Assembly (NCBI RefSeq): GCF_024124765.2
Contig: NZ_JAMXSR020000002.1
Coordinates: forward strand, 333,001 to 397,000
Direction of reading: 5' to 3'
Source: Sphingomonas sp. H160509
Lineage (GTDB): Bacteria; Pseudomonadota; Alphaproteobacteria; Sphingomonadales; Sphingomonadaceae
Length of the DNA: 64,000 nucleotides
In this document: piece after piece, positions 9,548-19,663 of the stretch
How the letters are laid out: each line of letters starts with the position of its first letter
Position numbering within the stretch: position 1 is the first letter of the stretch
The notes under the pieces: generated by a model
Databases searched by the model: none
What the model saw: only the letters and a program-made list of their open reading frames with translations
What the model was told of the DNA's origin: nothing
Program-made: the position numbers and the translations under genes

Positions 9548-11929
9548 ATGGCCGATTCTGCAACGCTGACGCCGACCAAGGCACACCCGCTGTCTCACGA
9601 CATGCTGCGGCGGATGGACGCCTATTGGCGGGCGGCGAATTACCTGTCGGTCGGGCAGATCTACCTGCGCGACACCGCGTTGCTCGATCGGCCACTGACG
9701 ATCGCCGACGTGAAGCCGCGGCTGCTCGGGCATTGGGGGACGACGCCGGGGCTGAACTTTCTCTACGTTCATCTGAACCGGCTGATCGTCGAGCATGACC
9801 TCGACATGATCAATATCATCGGGCCGGGGCATGGCGGGCCGGGGCTGGTCGCGAATACCTATCTGGAGGGCTCGTACACCGAACGCTATCCGGCGATCGA
9901 GCGGAGCTCCAGCGGCATGCACCGGCTGTTCCGGCAATTCTCGTGGCCGGGCGGTATCCCGAGCCATGTCGCACCCGAGACGCCGGGGTCGATCCACGAG
10001 GGCGGCGAACTCGGCTATTCGCTCGCACACGCGTACGGCGCGGCGTTCGACAATCCCGACCTGATCGTCGCGTGCGTGGTCGGCGACGGCGAGGCGGAAA
10101 CCGGCGCGTTGGCGACGAGCTGGCATTCCAACAAGTTCCTCAACCCCGCGCGCGACGGTGCGGTGTTGCCGATCCTGCACCTCAACGGCTTCAAGATCGC
10201 CAACCCGACGATCTTTGCGCGGATCGAGGGGCATGAGCTCGACGCGTTGCTGCGCGGCTGTGGGCACGAGCCCTATTATGTCGGCGGCAGCGATCCGGCG
10301 GCGGTTCACCAGCAGCTTGCCGCGGCGCTCGACAAGGCGCTGGCGAAGATCCAGGCGATCCAGGCGGCGGCGCGTGTCGAGGGTGTGAAGCCCGAGCGAC
10401 CGCGCTGGCCGATGATCGTGTTCCGGACGCCGAAGGGCTGGACCGGGCCGAAGTTCGTCGATGGCAAGCCGGTCGAGGGTACGTGGCGCGCGCATCAGGT
10501 ACCGATCGCGGACTTCAAGGACCCCGAGCATCTACGCCAGCTCGAGGCGTGGATGCGGAGCTACCGGCCCGAAGAGCTGTTCGACGCGACCGGCAAGTTC
10601 CTCGAGGAGTATGCGTCGCTCGCGCCGACCGGGCATCGGCGGATGGGGGCGAACCCGCATGCCAATGGTGGCGAGCTGATGGTGCCGTTGTCGCTGCCCG
10701 ATTTCCGTGAGTTCGCGGTGGCGGTGGACGCGCCGGGCAAGGTCAAGGCCGAGGCCACGCGCGTACTCGGCCGGTATCTGCGCGACGTGATGAAGCTCAA
10801 CCTCGCGACCGTGAACTTCCGCCTGTTCGGGCCGGACGAGACCGCATCGAACCGGCTCGCTGACGTGTACGACGTGTCCGGCAAGGTCTGGATGGCGGAG
10901 ATCGAGGCGGTCGATGAGCATCTCGGGCCCGACGGTCGGGTGATGGAGGTGCTGAGCGAGCATCTCTGCCAAGGCTGGCTTGAGGGGTATCTGCTGACCG
11001 GGCGGCACGGGCTGTTCTCGTGTTACGAGGCGTTCGTCCACATCGTCGATTCGATGGTCAACCAGCATGCCAAGTGGCTGAAGACGACCAGGACGATCCC
11101 GTGGCGGCGGCCGATCGCGTCGCTCAATTACCTGCTGACCTCGCATGTGTGGCGGCAGGATCACAACGGGCTGTCGCACCAGGATCCGGGATTCATCGAT
11201 CACGTCGCGAACAAGACGGCGGACGTGGCGCGGATCTACCTCCCGCCCGATGCGAACTGCCTGTTGTCGGTCGGCGATCACTGCCTGCGCAGTCGCGGCT
11301 ATGTGAACGTAATCGTCGCGGGCAAGCAGCCGGAGTGGCAATGGCTCGGGATCGACGCGTCGGTGCGGCACTGCACCGCGGGCGCGGGGGTCTGGGCATG
11401 GGCGGGCGACGATCCGGACCCCGACGTGGTGATGGCGTGCGCGGGCGACGTGCCAACGCTGGAGACGCTGGCGGCGGTGACGATGCTGCGTGCGTACGTG
11501 CCCGATATCCGCATCCGGGTGGTCAACGTGGTCGACCTGATGGTGTTGCAGCCGCGCTCCGAACATTCGCATGGGCTCGACGAGCGCGAGTTCGACGCGA
11601 TGTTCACGGCGGACAAGCCGGTGATCTTCGCGTTCCACGGCTATCCGGCGATGATCCACAAGCTGACGTACCGGCGCGCCAATCACGCCAATATCCACGT
11701 CCGCGGGTACAAGGAGATGGGGACGACGACGACGCCGTTCGACATGGTCGTGCTGAACGATCTCGACCGCTATCGGCTGGCGCTCGACGCGATCGAGCGC
11801 GTGCCTCGGCTGCGCGATTGCGTGCCCCGCGAGACGGCGCGCTATTGGACGACGATGGAGCGGCACAAGCTCTACATCGCCGAGCAGGGCGACGATCTGC
11901 CGGAGGTGCGTGACTGGCAATGGTCGTAG
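9548..11929 (+). CDS. xfp: Xylulose-5-phosphate/fructose-6-phosphate phosphoketolase
   Basis: 793 aa, normal length. Thiamine-diphosphate enzyme that cleaves xylulose-5-P or fructose-6-P into acetyl phosphate and a shorter sugar phosphate. Signatures: [41 protein letters not shown]-binding [10 protein letters not shown], and HQDPGFIDH. The stop overlaps the acetate kinase start by 10 bases, so the product acetyl phosphate is turned into ATP by the next gene. It lies within the block led by the FixJ-like site at 7676. The intact 2.4-kb frame contrasts with the broken neighbours. Confidence 0.96.
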   Translation: MADSATLTPTKAHPLSHDMLRRMDAYWRAANYLSVGQIYLRDTALLDRPLTIADVKPRLLGHWGTTPGLNFLYVHLNRLIVEHDLDMINIIGPGHGGPGLVANTYLEGSYTERYPAIERSSSGMHRLFRQFSWPGGIPSHVAPETPGSIHEGGELGYSLAHAYGAAFDNPDLIVACVVGDGEAETGALATSWHSNKFLNPARDGAVLPILHLNGFKIANPTIFARIEGHELDALLRGCGHEPYYVGGSDPAAVHQQLAAALDKALAKIQAIQAAARVEGVKPERPRWPMIVFRTPKGWTGPKFVDGKPVEGTWRAHQVPIADFKDPEHLRQLEAWMRSYRPEELFDATGKFLEEYASLAPTGHRRMGANPHANGGELMVPLSLPDFREFAVAVDAPGKVKAEATRVLGRYLRDVMKLNLATVNFRLFGPDETASNRLADVYDVSGKVWMAEIEAVDEHLGPDGRVMEVLSEHLCQGWLEGYLLTGRHGLFSCYEAFVHIVDSMVNQHAKWLKTTRTIPWRRPIASLNYLLTSHVWRQDHNGLSHQDPGFIDHVANKTADVARIYLPPDANCLLSVGDHCLRSRGYVNVIVAGKQPEWQWLGIDASVRHCTAGAGVWAWAGDDPDPDVVMACAGDVPTLETLAAVTMLRAYVPDIRIRVVNVVDLMVLQPRSEHSHGLDEREFDAMFTADKPVIFAFHGYPAMIHKLTYRRANHANIHVRGYKEMGTTTTPFDMVVLNDLDRYRLALDAIERVPRLRDCVPRETARYWTTMERHKLYIAEQGDDLPEVRDWQWS

Positions 11930-12930
11930 TTCTTGCGCTCAACAGCGGTTCGTCGTCGCTGAAATACGGGCTTTACGCGGTTGGCTCAGAGCCGGTCCTG
12001 CTGGTCGGCGGGACGATCGAAACGGCCGACGACCATGCGCGCTTCTTCGACACGATCGAGACCGCGTTGACGGGGTGGCCGACGCCGACGGTGATCGGTC
12101 ACCGGATCGTCCACGGTGGCCCGCACCGCGACGCGCACTGTCGGATCGACGATGCGGTGATGGCGGATCTGGAGGCAGCCTGTGCGTTCGCGCCGCTGCA
12201 CGGACCGGCTTCGCTGGCGCTGATCCGGGCGGCGGAGGCTCGCTATCCGGCCATACCGCAGGTCGCGTGTTTCGATACCGCGTTCCATACGGGCATGCCC
12301 GACATCGCCCGGACGCTGCCGATCCCGCGCGAATACCAGGCGACCGGCGTGCGGCGCTACGGTTTCCACGGCCTGTCCTGCGAGTCGATCGTCCGACAAC
12401 TCGGTGACGACAGGCCGGACCGACTGGTGATCGCGCATCTCGGCAACGGTGCAAGCGTGACCGCCGTCCGCGATGGGCGATCGATCGATACCAGCATGGG
12501 GCTGACCCCGTCCGGTGGCGTGATGATGGCGACGCGGACGGGCGATATCGATCCGGGCGTGTTGCTCTACCTTGCTCGCGAGGCCGGATTGGATGGAGAC
12601 GCGCTGGCAAGATTGGTCGATCACGGATCGGGCATGGCAGGCGTCTCCGACCTGTCCGGAGACATGCGCGTCCTGCGCACTGCCGGAACACCGGACGCCG
12701 ACCTCGCCCTCCGCATGTTCGAGCGCTCGGTGTGCAAGCAGGTCGCGGCGATGATCGCCTCGCTAGGGGGTGCCGACATGCTCGTGCTGACCGGCGGGAT
12801 CGGCGAGAACGATGCGCCGACCTCTCAGGCGATCCGTGCAGGTCTCGCCTGGGTTCCTGGGCTCGACATCCGCATTCTGCCTTCGCAGGAGGACGCGCAG
12901 ATCGCGCGCCACGCCGCCGTGCTCGCCTGA
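11920..12930 (+). CDS. ackA: Acetate kinase
   Basis: 336 aa. ASKHA-fold kinase that converts acetyl phosphate plus ADP to acetate plus ATP. Visible motifs: [12 protein letters not shown] (N-terminal phosphate loop), [31 protein letters not shown], and GGIGENDA near the end. It is shorter than the usual ~400 aa, with compact loops rather than a missing end. It overlaps the phosphoketolase gene, forming an Xfp-AckA pair. Together they give substrate-level ATP from pentose or hexose phosphates, a plausible response to low oxygen. Confidence 0.95.
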   Translation: MVVVLALNSGSSSLKYGLYAVGSEPVLLVGGTIETADDHARFFDTIETALTGWPTPTVIGHRIVHGGPHRDAHCRIDDAVMADLEAACAFAPLHGPASLALIRAAEARYPAIPQVACFDTAFHTGMPDIARTLPIPREYQATGVRRYGFHGLSCESIVRQLGDDRPDRLVIAHLGNGASVTAVRDGRSIDTSMGLTPSGGVMMATRTGDIDPGVLLYLAREAGLDGDALARLVDHGSGMAGVSDLSGDMRVLRTAGTPDADLALRMFERSVCKQVAAMIASLGGADMLVLTGGIGENDAPTSQAIRAGLAWVPGLDIRILPSQEDAQIARHAAVLA

Positions 12931-12942
12931 TCGAGCCCGCGC

Positions 12943-12957
12943 CTACGTGCTTTCCGA
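12943..12957 (+). promoter_or_regulatory. FixJ-like site (variant) upstream of a small gene
   Basis: CTACGTGCTTTCCGA, differing from the other sites at two core bases (GTGC for GTAG) but with the TA of a CTACCAT -10-like element at the same offset (37 bases after G at 12947). It lies about 100 bases ahead of the ATG at 13056. Confidence 0.45.
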
Positions 12958-13055
12958 GTCCCTACGTCGCGCCGGCCGCGCGCTACCATCCCATCATCGA
13001 TCGGCTCGGACCATGTCTGCATCGTGCGGCATGGGGGCGGACGGGGGAGTTGGTG

Positions 13056-13340
13056 ATGAACGCTATCCGCACCGAGATGCTGTATTTCCAGCGCCGCCTG
13101 GCCGCCACGCAGGTCATGGCCGCCGCAGCCGCGGGACCGTGCGCGCGGGTCGCGCATGAGGCGCTCGCGGATCTCTACGCCGATACTCTGGCGGCGCTTG
13201 CTGCGCAGCTGGCGTGTCTGATCGCGGAGCCGCCGCTGACATTCGCATCGCGCGCGCTGCGACCGGACCGTTCGGTCGGCTTGCGCGTCCTGCGTCCGGC
13301 AATGCCGCGATCGCGCCTGACGCTGAAGCTCGCCTCCTAG
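13056..13340 (+). CDS. Small protein of unknown function
   Basis: 94 aa, not recognised. It starts NAIRTEMLYFQRRLAATQ after a GGGGGAG ribosome-binding stretch; the middle is Ala/Leu-rich and helical (ADLYADTLAALAAQLACL) and the C-terminus is basic (RPAMPRSRLTLKLAS). The stop codon overlaps that of the convergent flippase-like gene by 4 bases. The variant FixJ-like promoter upstream and its position between acetate kinase and the mgtA operon suggest a small low-oxygen-induced protein. No membrane segment or signal peptide is clear. Confidence 0.55.
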   Translation: MNAIRTEMLYFQRRLAATQVMAAAAAGPCARVAHEALADLYADTLAALAAQLACLIAEPPLTFASRALRPDRSVGLRVLRPAMPRSRLTLKLAS

Positions 13341-14332
13341 GCGCGCCGTTGCGCGGCTTTATCCCGCAGCGCGCCTCGGATCAGGACGAAGCCGGGGACG
13401 AGCGGCAGCCAAAGGGTGACCACGCGCAGCAGCAACGTTGCCGCGAGCGCTGCCTCTACCGGCACCCCCATCAGCGCCAGCATGCCCGTCGCGCCCGCCT
13501 CGAACGTGCCGAGGCCGAGCGGGATCGGGCCGAGGGTCGCGATCATCGATGCGGTCATCACCGCGACGAACGCGACCGGGAGCCCGACCGGGTGGCCGAG
13601 CGCGAGGAAACACACCATCAGGCTGCCCGCGTCGGCGAGGAAAACGAGGCCGTTGACGCCCGCGACGCGGACGATCAGCCGACGATCGACCAGCAACCGC
13701 TTCGGCGCCTCGCCGACGATGGCGAGGAGTGCGCGGATGCTTGCGAGCCGGACGAGGGTCGGCGAGACGGGGCGTCGTCCGTGTCGGCGGATCCACAGCG
13801 CCAGCCTGGGTATCGCGATCGCTACGACCAAGAACACGAGCACGAATCCAGCGATCCAGATCGACGCCAGCCCCTTGATCCACAGCACCGCCAGCATCGC
13901 CAGCGCACAAATTCCATACACCGCGTAGAAGCCGATCATCGCCACCAGCAGCGTCGCGACGGCGTTACCGCGACCGACGCCGAGCGCGCCCAGCCGGTCG
14001 ACGAGGAACATGTTGCCACCCATCCCCGCGACCGGAATGACCTGGTCGGCGAACAGCTTCCCGACCGCAATCGCATAGAGCCGGCGCAGCGGTTGCGGCG
14101 TGTCGGTTTCGGCGAGCACCATCTTCCAGCCCGCCGCGACGCTCGTATAGGTAGTCGCCTGCAAGGTCATTGCGACCAGCAGCCAGCCGGGATGCGCATC
14201 TTCGAGCATCGTCGCGAACGCGTGCAGGTCGCCGATCCGCAGAACCGCGCCGACCACGATCGCGATCACCGCGAGGCCCAACACCCAGCCGATATGGCGC
14301 AACACCCCGCGCCAGAGTGCCGCTACGCTCAT
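13337..14332 (-). CDS. Flippase-like integral membrane protein (lysylphosphatidylglycerol synthase TM-region family)
   Basis: 331 aa with about 8 membrane segments and the family signatures GGNMFLVDRLG and GLGTFEAGATGMLALMG (glycine and Glu motif of the AglD/MprF transmembrane domain family, UPF0104). Members without a synthase domain are thought to move lipids or lipid-linked molecules; the exact substrate is unknown. The ATG follows the mgtA stop directly (TGAATG), so it is translated as the third gene of the 17414-13337 operon. Such proteins near an Mg2+ pump may adjust the membrane under ionic or oxygen stress; that link is inference. Confidence 0.75.
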   Translation of the reverse strand: MSVAALWRGVLRHIGWVLGLAVIAIVVGAVLRIGDLHAFATMLEDAHPGWLLVAMTLQATTYTSVAAGWKMVLAETDTPQPLRRLYAIAVGKLFADQVIPVAGMGGNMFLVDRLGALGVGRGNAVATLLVAMIGFYAVYGICALAMLAVLWIKGLASIWIAGFVLVFLVVAIAIPRLALWIRRHGRRPVSPTLVRLASIRALLAIVGEAPKRLLVDRRLIVRVAGVNGLVFLADAGSLMVCFLALGHPVGLPVAFVAVMTASMIATLGPIPLGLGTFEAGATGMLALMGVPVEAALAATLLLRVVTLWLPLVPGFVLIRGALRDKAAQRRA

Positions 14333-16838
14333 TCAGCGCTCGACGCGGTTGTTGCGGCGGTGGTCGAACAGGAACGTCTTCAGCAGCTCGGCGAGCATCA
14401 GATAGGCGAGCGTCAGGCCGCCGATGCTCGCTACCACGACGAGCGGCGGTGCGGCGAACCCGAACCAGCCGCCGACCGGCGTGAATGGCAGCACCATCGC
14501 CACCAGCAGCGCGCCGAGCGACGACAGCGCGAGCGCGGGTCGCGGCAGGTCCTCCCATGGTCGTCCGTTGGTGCGGATCACGAAGATCACCAGGATCTGC
14601 GTCGCCATCGATTCAAGGAACCAGGCAGTGCGAAACTCTGGCGCCGCGACATGGAAGACCAGCGACAACCCCGCGAACGTCAGCAGGTCGAACGCCGACG
14701 ACAATGGGCCCATCACTGCGGCGAAGCGGATCAGCGCCGGCATGCTCACACCTGCGGCCTTGCGACTGCTTCGGGGCGGACGCCGTCGAACGGGATGCCG
14801 ATCTCCGACACGTCGTAGAGCAGGTTGTTGAGCAGGATCTGCGTCGGCAGCATCGGCAGGAAAGGCAGGATCAGCGACCCCGCGGCCATCGACAGCATGT
14901 TGCCGAAATTCGAACTCGCCCCCATCCGGACGTATTTGAGGATGTTGGCGAACGTCCGCCGTCCTTCCTCGACGCCATCCGCTACCACGCCGAGATCGTT
15001 GTCGAGCATGATCATGTCCGCCGATGCCTGCGCGACGCTTGCCGCGCCGGCGACCGACAGGCCGATATCGGCGAGCTTCAACGCGGGCGCATCGTTGATG
15101 CCGTCGCCGAGATACCCAACGATCGCACCGCTCGCCTGGAGCGCGCGCACCAGCCGCGCCTTCTGGTCGGGGGGGCGAGCCGGCCATAGGCATCGACGTC
15201 GCGAACCTGCACCGCCAGCGCGTCGTCGCTGAGTTTGGCGATGTCGGTCCCGGACAGCACGCGCGAGGTGGCGAGACCAACGAGGCCGGCAAGGCGACCG
15301 ACAACGACGGGGTCGTCGCCCGACAGGATCTTCAGCCGGATACCCGCGGTTTGCAGACGCGCGACCGCGGCGGGGGCGGTATCCTTCGGCGGATCGGCGA
15401 ACGCACAGAGGCCGGCATAGACGAGGTTGGTTTCATCCTCTGGCGTGGGCGCGTGGATCGGGCCAGTCCAAGGTCGCGAGGCGATCGCGATGGCGCGCAG
15501 GCCCTGTTCGGCAAGCGCATGGACCTGCGCGAGGACCGCCGTTCGATCCGCTTCGGTCAAAACGCATCCGGCGAGCACCGCTTCGGGAGCGCCCTTGGTG
15601 ATAAGGATCGTGCCGCCCTCGCTGGTCGCCAATACCGTCCCGAGCCGTCGATCGAAGTCGAACACGCTCTGCGCGGCCAGGGTCCAGCCGGTGGCGGCGT
15701 CCGGCGACGCGGTTACCAATGCAGTATCGAGCGCCCCGTGATCGCCGCCGAGTGCCGCCGCGATCGCGCCCAACCGCCCGGCGTCGGGATTGTCCGCCCC
15801 AGTACGGCCGATGCTCCGCGCGAGGCTGATCTGCGCGGAGGTCAGCGTGCCGGTCTTGTCGGTACATAAAATCGTCATCGCGCCGAGATCGTGAATCGAC
15901 GCGAGCCGCTTCACGATCACCTTGCGCTTCGCCATCCGCATCGCGCCGCGCGACAGCGTGACGGTGGTGATCATCGGCAGCAGCTCGGGGGTGAGCCCGA
16001 CAGCCAGGGCGACCGCGAACAGGAGCGACTGGAGCAATGGCCGACCAAGGAATATGCTCGCGGTCAGTACCACGACGACCAGCGCCAGCGTCAGCCGCGT
16101 CGTCAGCAGCCCGTACGCATGCAGATCGCGCTCGAACGGAGAAGGTTCGGCCGCGGTTGCCAGCGCTGCGGCAGCCGAACCGAACAGTGTCGCGCGGCCG
16201 GTGCCGAAGACCAGCGCGGTCGCCGTCCCGGTCTGCGCGATCGCGCCGCGGAACAGCGCGTTCGAGGCTTCGGCGGCGGTAGTTGCGGTGACCACGCTCG
16301 CGTGTTTGTCGACCGGATAGGGTTCGCCGGTCAGTGCGGCCTCGTTCGCGGTGAACGCGTTGCTGTCGAGGATCAGCGCGTCGGCGGGGATGATGTCGCC
16401 TGAGCGGACTTCGACGATGTCGCCGGGCACGACCGCCTCGATCGCGACCGCGACGAACGCGCCGTCGCGGCGGACGCGCGCGGAAACCGCGACCGACTGG
16501 CGCAGGATCGCGGCCGCGTGGACCGCCTGGCCCTCCTGATAGGTGTCGAGCAGCACCGAAAAGCCGAGGATCACGACGATGATCGACCCGCCGACCGCAT
16601 CGCCAGTCGCCGCCGACACCAGCCCGGCGGCGAGCAGGATCAGCGACAGCGGCTCGAGCAGACGTCGCGCGATCGCCCGTGCGGGGCCGGTGTGCGTCTC
16701 TGCGCTGTCGCTGTTCGGACCATAGCGGGCGAGCCGCTCTATCGCCTCCGCCGCGGTGAGGCCGTCACGCGACGTCCGGAGATCGGCGAGCAGCGCATCG
16801 GCCGAACGGGTCCAGAACGGCGGTTCGTCCTGCGTCAG
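14333..16838 (-). CDS. mgtA: Magnesium-importing P-type ATPase (two apparent frameshifts)
   Basis: About 835 aa after correcting two one-base losses (near 14751 and in a 7-base C/G run near 15173). P-type ATPase of the MgtA/MgtB branch: phosphorylation site LCTDKTGTLT, preceded by ELLPMITTVTLSRGAMRMAKRK and IHDLGAM typical of MgtA; hinge GYLGDGINDAPALK; C-terminal membrane block SMPALIRFAAVMGPLSSAFD, also MgtA-specific. It carries Mg2+ inward across the inner membrane. No ATG is in frame near the expected N-terminus (LTQDEPPFWTRSADALL); a CTG at 16838 overlapping the upstream stop is the best visible start, or another base error hides it. Likely induced from the FixJ-like site at 17478. Confidence 0.88.
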
Positions 16839-17414
16839 GCGACTGGCTCGGCAATCGGCAACTCACCGGTCAGTTGCGTATGCGGCGACGCATTGCCGTG
16901 GTCATGGTGGACCGTGATACGGCGCGGGCTGAGCGGTTCGAGCACCAGCTTGGCGCTCTCCATTTCCGCCTCGCTACCATGCGCCATGACGAGGAACCCG
17001 TCGGACACGATATCGGTCTCGTAGGTGACGATCGAGTCCTCCGGAATGCCGAGGCTGGCAAGCGCCGCGACCAGCGCGCCGGTGCCGCCAAGCACCACCG
17101 CGCCCTCGATCGCCGCGATCACCGTCGCGGCCAGATGCCCGAGCAGCACGACCCCGCCGACGACAGGAACGGTCGCGTAGAGTCCGCCCATGAACAGCCC
17201 CCCACAGGCCGCCCCAAAGCGCGCCGCGCGAGCCCCAGAAGCGGATCCGGTCACCGCTATTGTAGAAGCCCGTTGCGGTCTGGTCGCTGTGATAGCCTTT
17301 GCCGACGATGCTCAACCGCCGCAGCCCAAACCCCGACGCGGCAAGCGCCTTCACCGCGGCATCGGCCTGGGCGTGGTCGTCGAACACGGCGACGATCGAA
17401 TGGCTGAACTTCAT
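16835..17414 (-). CDS. Putative stress-related membrane protein upstream of mgtA (one apparent frameshift)
   Basis: About 192 aa after removing one extra G near 17200 (G6 run). N-terminus MKFSHSIVAVFDDHAQADAA followed by LAASGFGLRRLSIVGKGY, as in the general-stress (DUF1269/YflT-like) family where a ferredoxin-like N-terminal fold precedes a hydrophobic glycine-rich hairpin (here LYATVPVVGGVVLLGHLAATVIAAIEGAVVLGGTGALVAALA, about residues 75-115). The C-terminal half repeats a small alpha/beta unit. Function unknown. It is the first gene after a FixJ-like promoter and is followed by mgtA and a flippase-like gene, so it may modulate or protect the pump; that is inference. Confidence 0.6.
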
Positions 17415-17477
17415 GGCGTGATCCCTCTGCAAGGGAGCGTTGCCAAACCGTACGATCGGGGTGCGGCGGCACCAGCG

Positions 17478-17492
17478 TCGGGAACTACCTAC
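17478..17492 (-). promoter_or_regulatory. FixJ-like site driving the mgtA operon
   Basis: Minus-strand reading GTAGGTAGTTCCCGA. From the G of GTAG (17488) a TA step lies 36-37 bases downstream (GATCGTACGG), the standard spacing of this motif here. It overlaps the last codons of the oleate hydratase gene and lies 64 bases ahead of the ATG at 17414. Confidence 0.6.
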
Positions 17493-19131
17493 CGTGCGTG
17501 CCGGCGGGTGCGAGATCGTGGAGCGCGAGGAACGCCTTGAACAGCACGCGCGGATCGAAGATCCCCTTGTAGACTGCGGGCGGCGATCGACGCAGGCCGA
17601 GCAGCGCGTACACTGCGGTCTGCGCTGACCGCACTGAATATTCGACGGTGAAGACGCAGTCGTCGGGGAGCTCGCAATATTGGCCGATGACCGCGAGGTT
17701 GGCGGTGTCGGCCGGTATCACGTCCGGCCGATCGCCGTGCCCTCTCGGCATGAACTGGCTGGTGATGAACGGCATCATGCAGGGGATGCAGGTCGCGCTG
17801 GCGAGGATCGTCTCGGTCTCCGCGACGATGCCGAGATGGCCGAGAATCTCGATCATGATCTCGCGTCCAGTGCAGTCCGCCATTGGTTTTCGTACGAAAT
17901 CGCCGGGTGCATCGACGGTAAGCCCATATCCCCAGAACACCGCGACGTCGTCGGGCTGGCCGAGGAAATGCGGCTGGTAGGGGATGACGATCGAGGCGAG
18001 CCAACTCGACTCGGGGAAGGTGATGAGCCCGCCTTCGCCGGGAACGTTGCCGGTCGCGTCGCGAATCAGCGCGATCAGGGTCGCGTCGTGGAGCGTGGTC
18101 GTGAACGATACCCATTTCGAGCGGTCGACGTTGTCGGTGAAGACCGCCGGCCTGCCGAACTGCGGTCGCCCGTCCGCAAGTTTTTCCCACAACGCCCACC
18201 CGCCGCCGGCGTTCGCGCCGAGCAGGTCCGGCGCTGCGTCCATCGATCCGAGGCTCGAGCCTTCGGTCATCGAGCCTAGCGTGAGCAGCACGTAATCGTC
18301 CGTATCGACACGGATCTCGCTGGTCTTCGTACCTTCGGCGATGCGGATGCCACGAACGACGGTCATTCCCTCGTCGTCGGCGAGGCGCAGATCGGTGACG
18401 ACCGTTTTCATCCGGAAGCGCACGCCGCGCGCGACGAGCCAGGCGTGCAGTGGGCGGACCAGAGAGTCATATTGATTGAGCCGTGTCCGCATGATCCCTT
18501 CGAGCCGGTTGAAGCCGCCGACCATGTGCGCGAAGCGGAGCAGATAGCGCTTGAACTCGACCGCACTGTGCCACGGCTGGAACGCGAACGTCGTGCACCA
18601 CATCAGCCAGAAATTGGTCTTGAAAAAGTCTGCGTCGAACTGGTCGGCGATGGTCGAGCGGTCGAGGATCGCCTCGGGCGTGATCGCGAGCCTTTCGAGC
18701 CCGTGGATATGGTGGCCGGTCAACCCGAATTCCGGAGCGACATGGCGTTTGCCGCCCGAAAACAACCGGGAATGCGACGAGGTCTTCATCACTGCGTTCC
18801 AGTCGAAAATCTCCTCCGTCACGGTCTTGTCGCCCTCCAGTGTCGGGATCGAGGCGAACAGGTCGAAGGTGCATAGATATTTCGATTCCAGCATCCGCCC
18901 ACCACGCAGCGAATAGCCGCTTTCCGGCGATCCACCGCCATCGAGGCTGCCGCCGAGCAGCGCACCCTCGTCGATGATCGTGATATCCGCCCCGCGCATG
19001 TCACCGTAGCGGATCAGGAAGGAGGCCGCCGCAAGCGATGCAATCCCGCCGCCGACCAGGAAGGCCCGTCCCTCGTCGCGCGGGACAGGCGCGGTGTCGG
19101 GGTCTTCATGGAATGGGTCAGTGGTGGGCAT
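17485..19131 (-). CDS. ohyA: Oleate hydratase (fatty acid hydratase, FAD-dependent)
   Basis: 548 aa, normal for the OhyA / myosin-cross-reactive-antigen family. It adds water to the cis-9 double bond of oleate, giving 10-hydroxystearate. FAD-binding start FLVGGGIASLAAASFLIRYG, then IIDEGALLGGSLDGGG, family hallmark GGRMLESKYLCTFDLFASIP, and later WLMWCTTFAFQPWHSA and GQYCELPDDCVFTVEYS. An upstream in-frame extension to 19284 overlaps the response-regulator gene and looks spurious, so the ATG at 19131 is chosen. Gene order (response regulator, ohyA, fixL-fixJ on the same strand) places it in the low-oxygen cluster, suggesting a role in altering membrane or free fatty acids. Confidence 0.93.
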   Translation of the reverse strand: MPTTDPFHEDPDTAPVPRDEGRAFLVGGGIASLAAASFLIRYGDMRGADITIIDEGALLGGSLDGGGSPESGYSLRGGRMLESKYLCTFDLFASIPTLEGDKTVTEEIFDWNAVMKTSSHSRLFSGGKRHVAPEFGLTGHHIHGLERLAITPEAILDRSTIADQFDADFFKTNFWLMWCTTFAFQPWHSAVEFKRYLLRFAHMVGGFNRLEGIMRTRLNQYDSLVRPLHAWLVARGVRFRMKTVVTDLRLADDEGMTVVRGIRIAEGTKTSEIRVDTDDYVLLTLGSMTEGSSLGSMDAAPDLLGANAGGGWALWEKLADGRPQFGRPAVFTDNVDRSKWVSFTTTLHDATLIALIRDATGNVPGEGGLITFPESSWLASIVIPYQPHFLGQPDDVAVFWGYGLTVDAPGDFVRKPMADCTGREIMIEILGHLGIVAETETILASATCIPCMMPFITSQFMPRGHGDRPDVIPADTANLAVIGQYCELPDDCVFTVEYSVRSAQTAVYALLGLRRSPPAVYKGIFDPRVLFKAFLALHDLAPAGTHGR

Positions 19132-19165
19132 AAGAACGTCCTTGGCAAAGAGGGGGGCGGCCAGC

Positions 19166-19582
19166 TCAACCGTCGGCGTTCCAGCCGGACCAGCCGCGGT
19201 CGATCGAGGCGGCGATCGCGGTGAGCAGGGGGCCGTCGCCGGTGGTGCGGTCGAGGATGCGATCGCCGTGTCGCTCGGCGGCATGGATCAGCGCAGGCGG
19301 CGGAACGGAGCCGTCGAGCAGGATCGCTTTACCACGCCAACCAGATGCGCGCATCGCGCGGAGGGTTTCCATGCCGCTGCCGTCTGCGCTTTCGATGTCG
19401 ACGATTATACACGGGAAATCACGCGAGCGCGGATCTGCGAGCAGCGCCGCGCTGGTCGCGTAGGAGCGCACGTCGTACCGTTCCGACAACAGCATGATCT
19501 GGCGGGCGCGACGGATCGCGGGATCGCCATCGACGAGCGAAACGCCGATGCCGTCATGCGATTGAATAGATTGGTCGGTCAT
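19166..19582 (-). CDS. Single-domain response regulator with atypical switch residues
   Basis: 138 aa receiver fold without an output domain. The acidic pair (SLVDGDPAIRRA) and the phospho-acceptor region (PCIIVDIESADGSG) are recognisable, but the switch Thr/Ser position reads ILLDGSV and the conserved Lys position reads LDRTT, so Thr is replaced and Lys is Arg. It may be phosphorylated but signal weakly, or act as a phosphate sink. It lies between fixJ and oleate hydratase on the same strand, 34 bases ahead of ohyA, suggesting a FixLJ-linked adaptor. Substrate kinase unknown. Confidence 0.75.
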   Translation of the reverse strand: MTDQSIQSHDGIGVSLVDGDPAIRRARQIMLLSERYDVRSYATSAALLADPRSRDFPCIIVDIESADGSGMETLRAMRASGWRGKAILLDGSVPPPALIHAAERHGDRILDRTTGDGPLLTAIAASIDRGWSGWNADG

Positions 19583-19610
19583 CGGGTGGTCCTCGTTGCG
19601 ACCTTCGATG

Positions 19611-19632
19611 ACACGCGGGCAATCCCGCGTCT
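19611..19632 (-). terminator. Short GC hairpin after fixJ
   Basis: ACGCGGG-CAAT-CCCGCGT: a 7-bp stem with a 4-base loop in the gap between the fixJ stop and the next gene. No T-run follows on the minus strand, so it is at most a weak terminator or RNA-stability element. Confidence 0.35.
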
Positions 19633-19663
19633 GTACGTAGAAGACGAGGGGCGTGGGCGCTGC

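Noticed and set aside
19132..19284. Upstream extension of oleate hydratase
   Set aside because: It overlaps the response-regulator gene, has low-complexity Ser/Pro/Thr text, and the family N-terminus fits the ATG at 19131.
19633..19641. GTACGTAG downstream of fixJ as a further FixJ site
   Set aside because: The core resembles a FixJ site but the TTTCCGA half is absent and no TA lies at the standard spacing on either strand.
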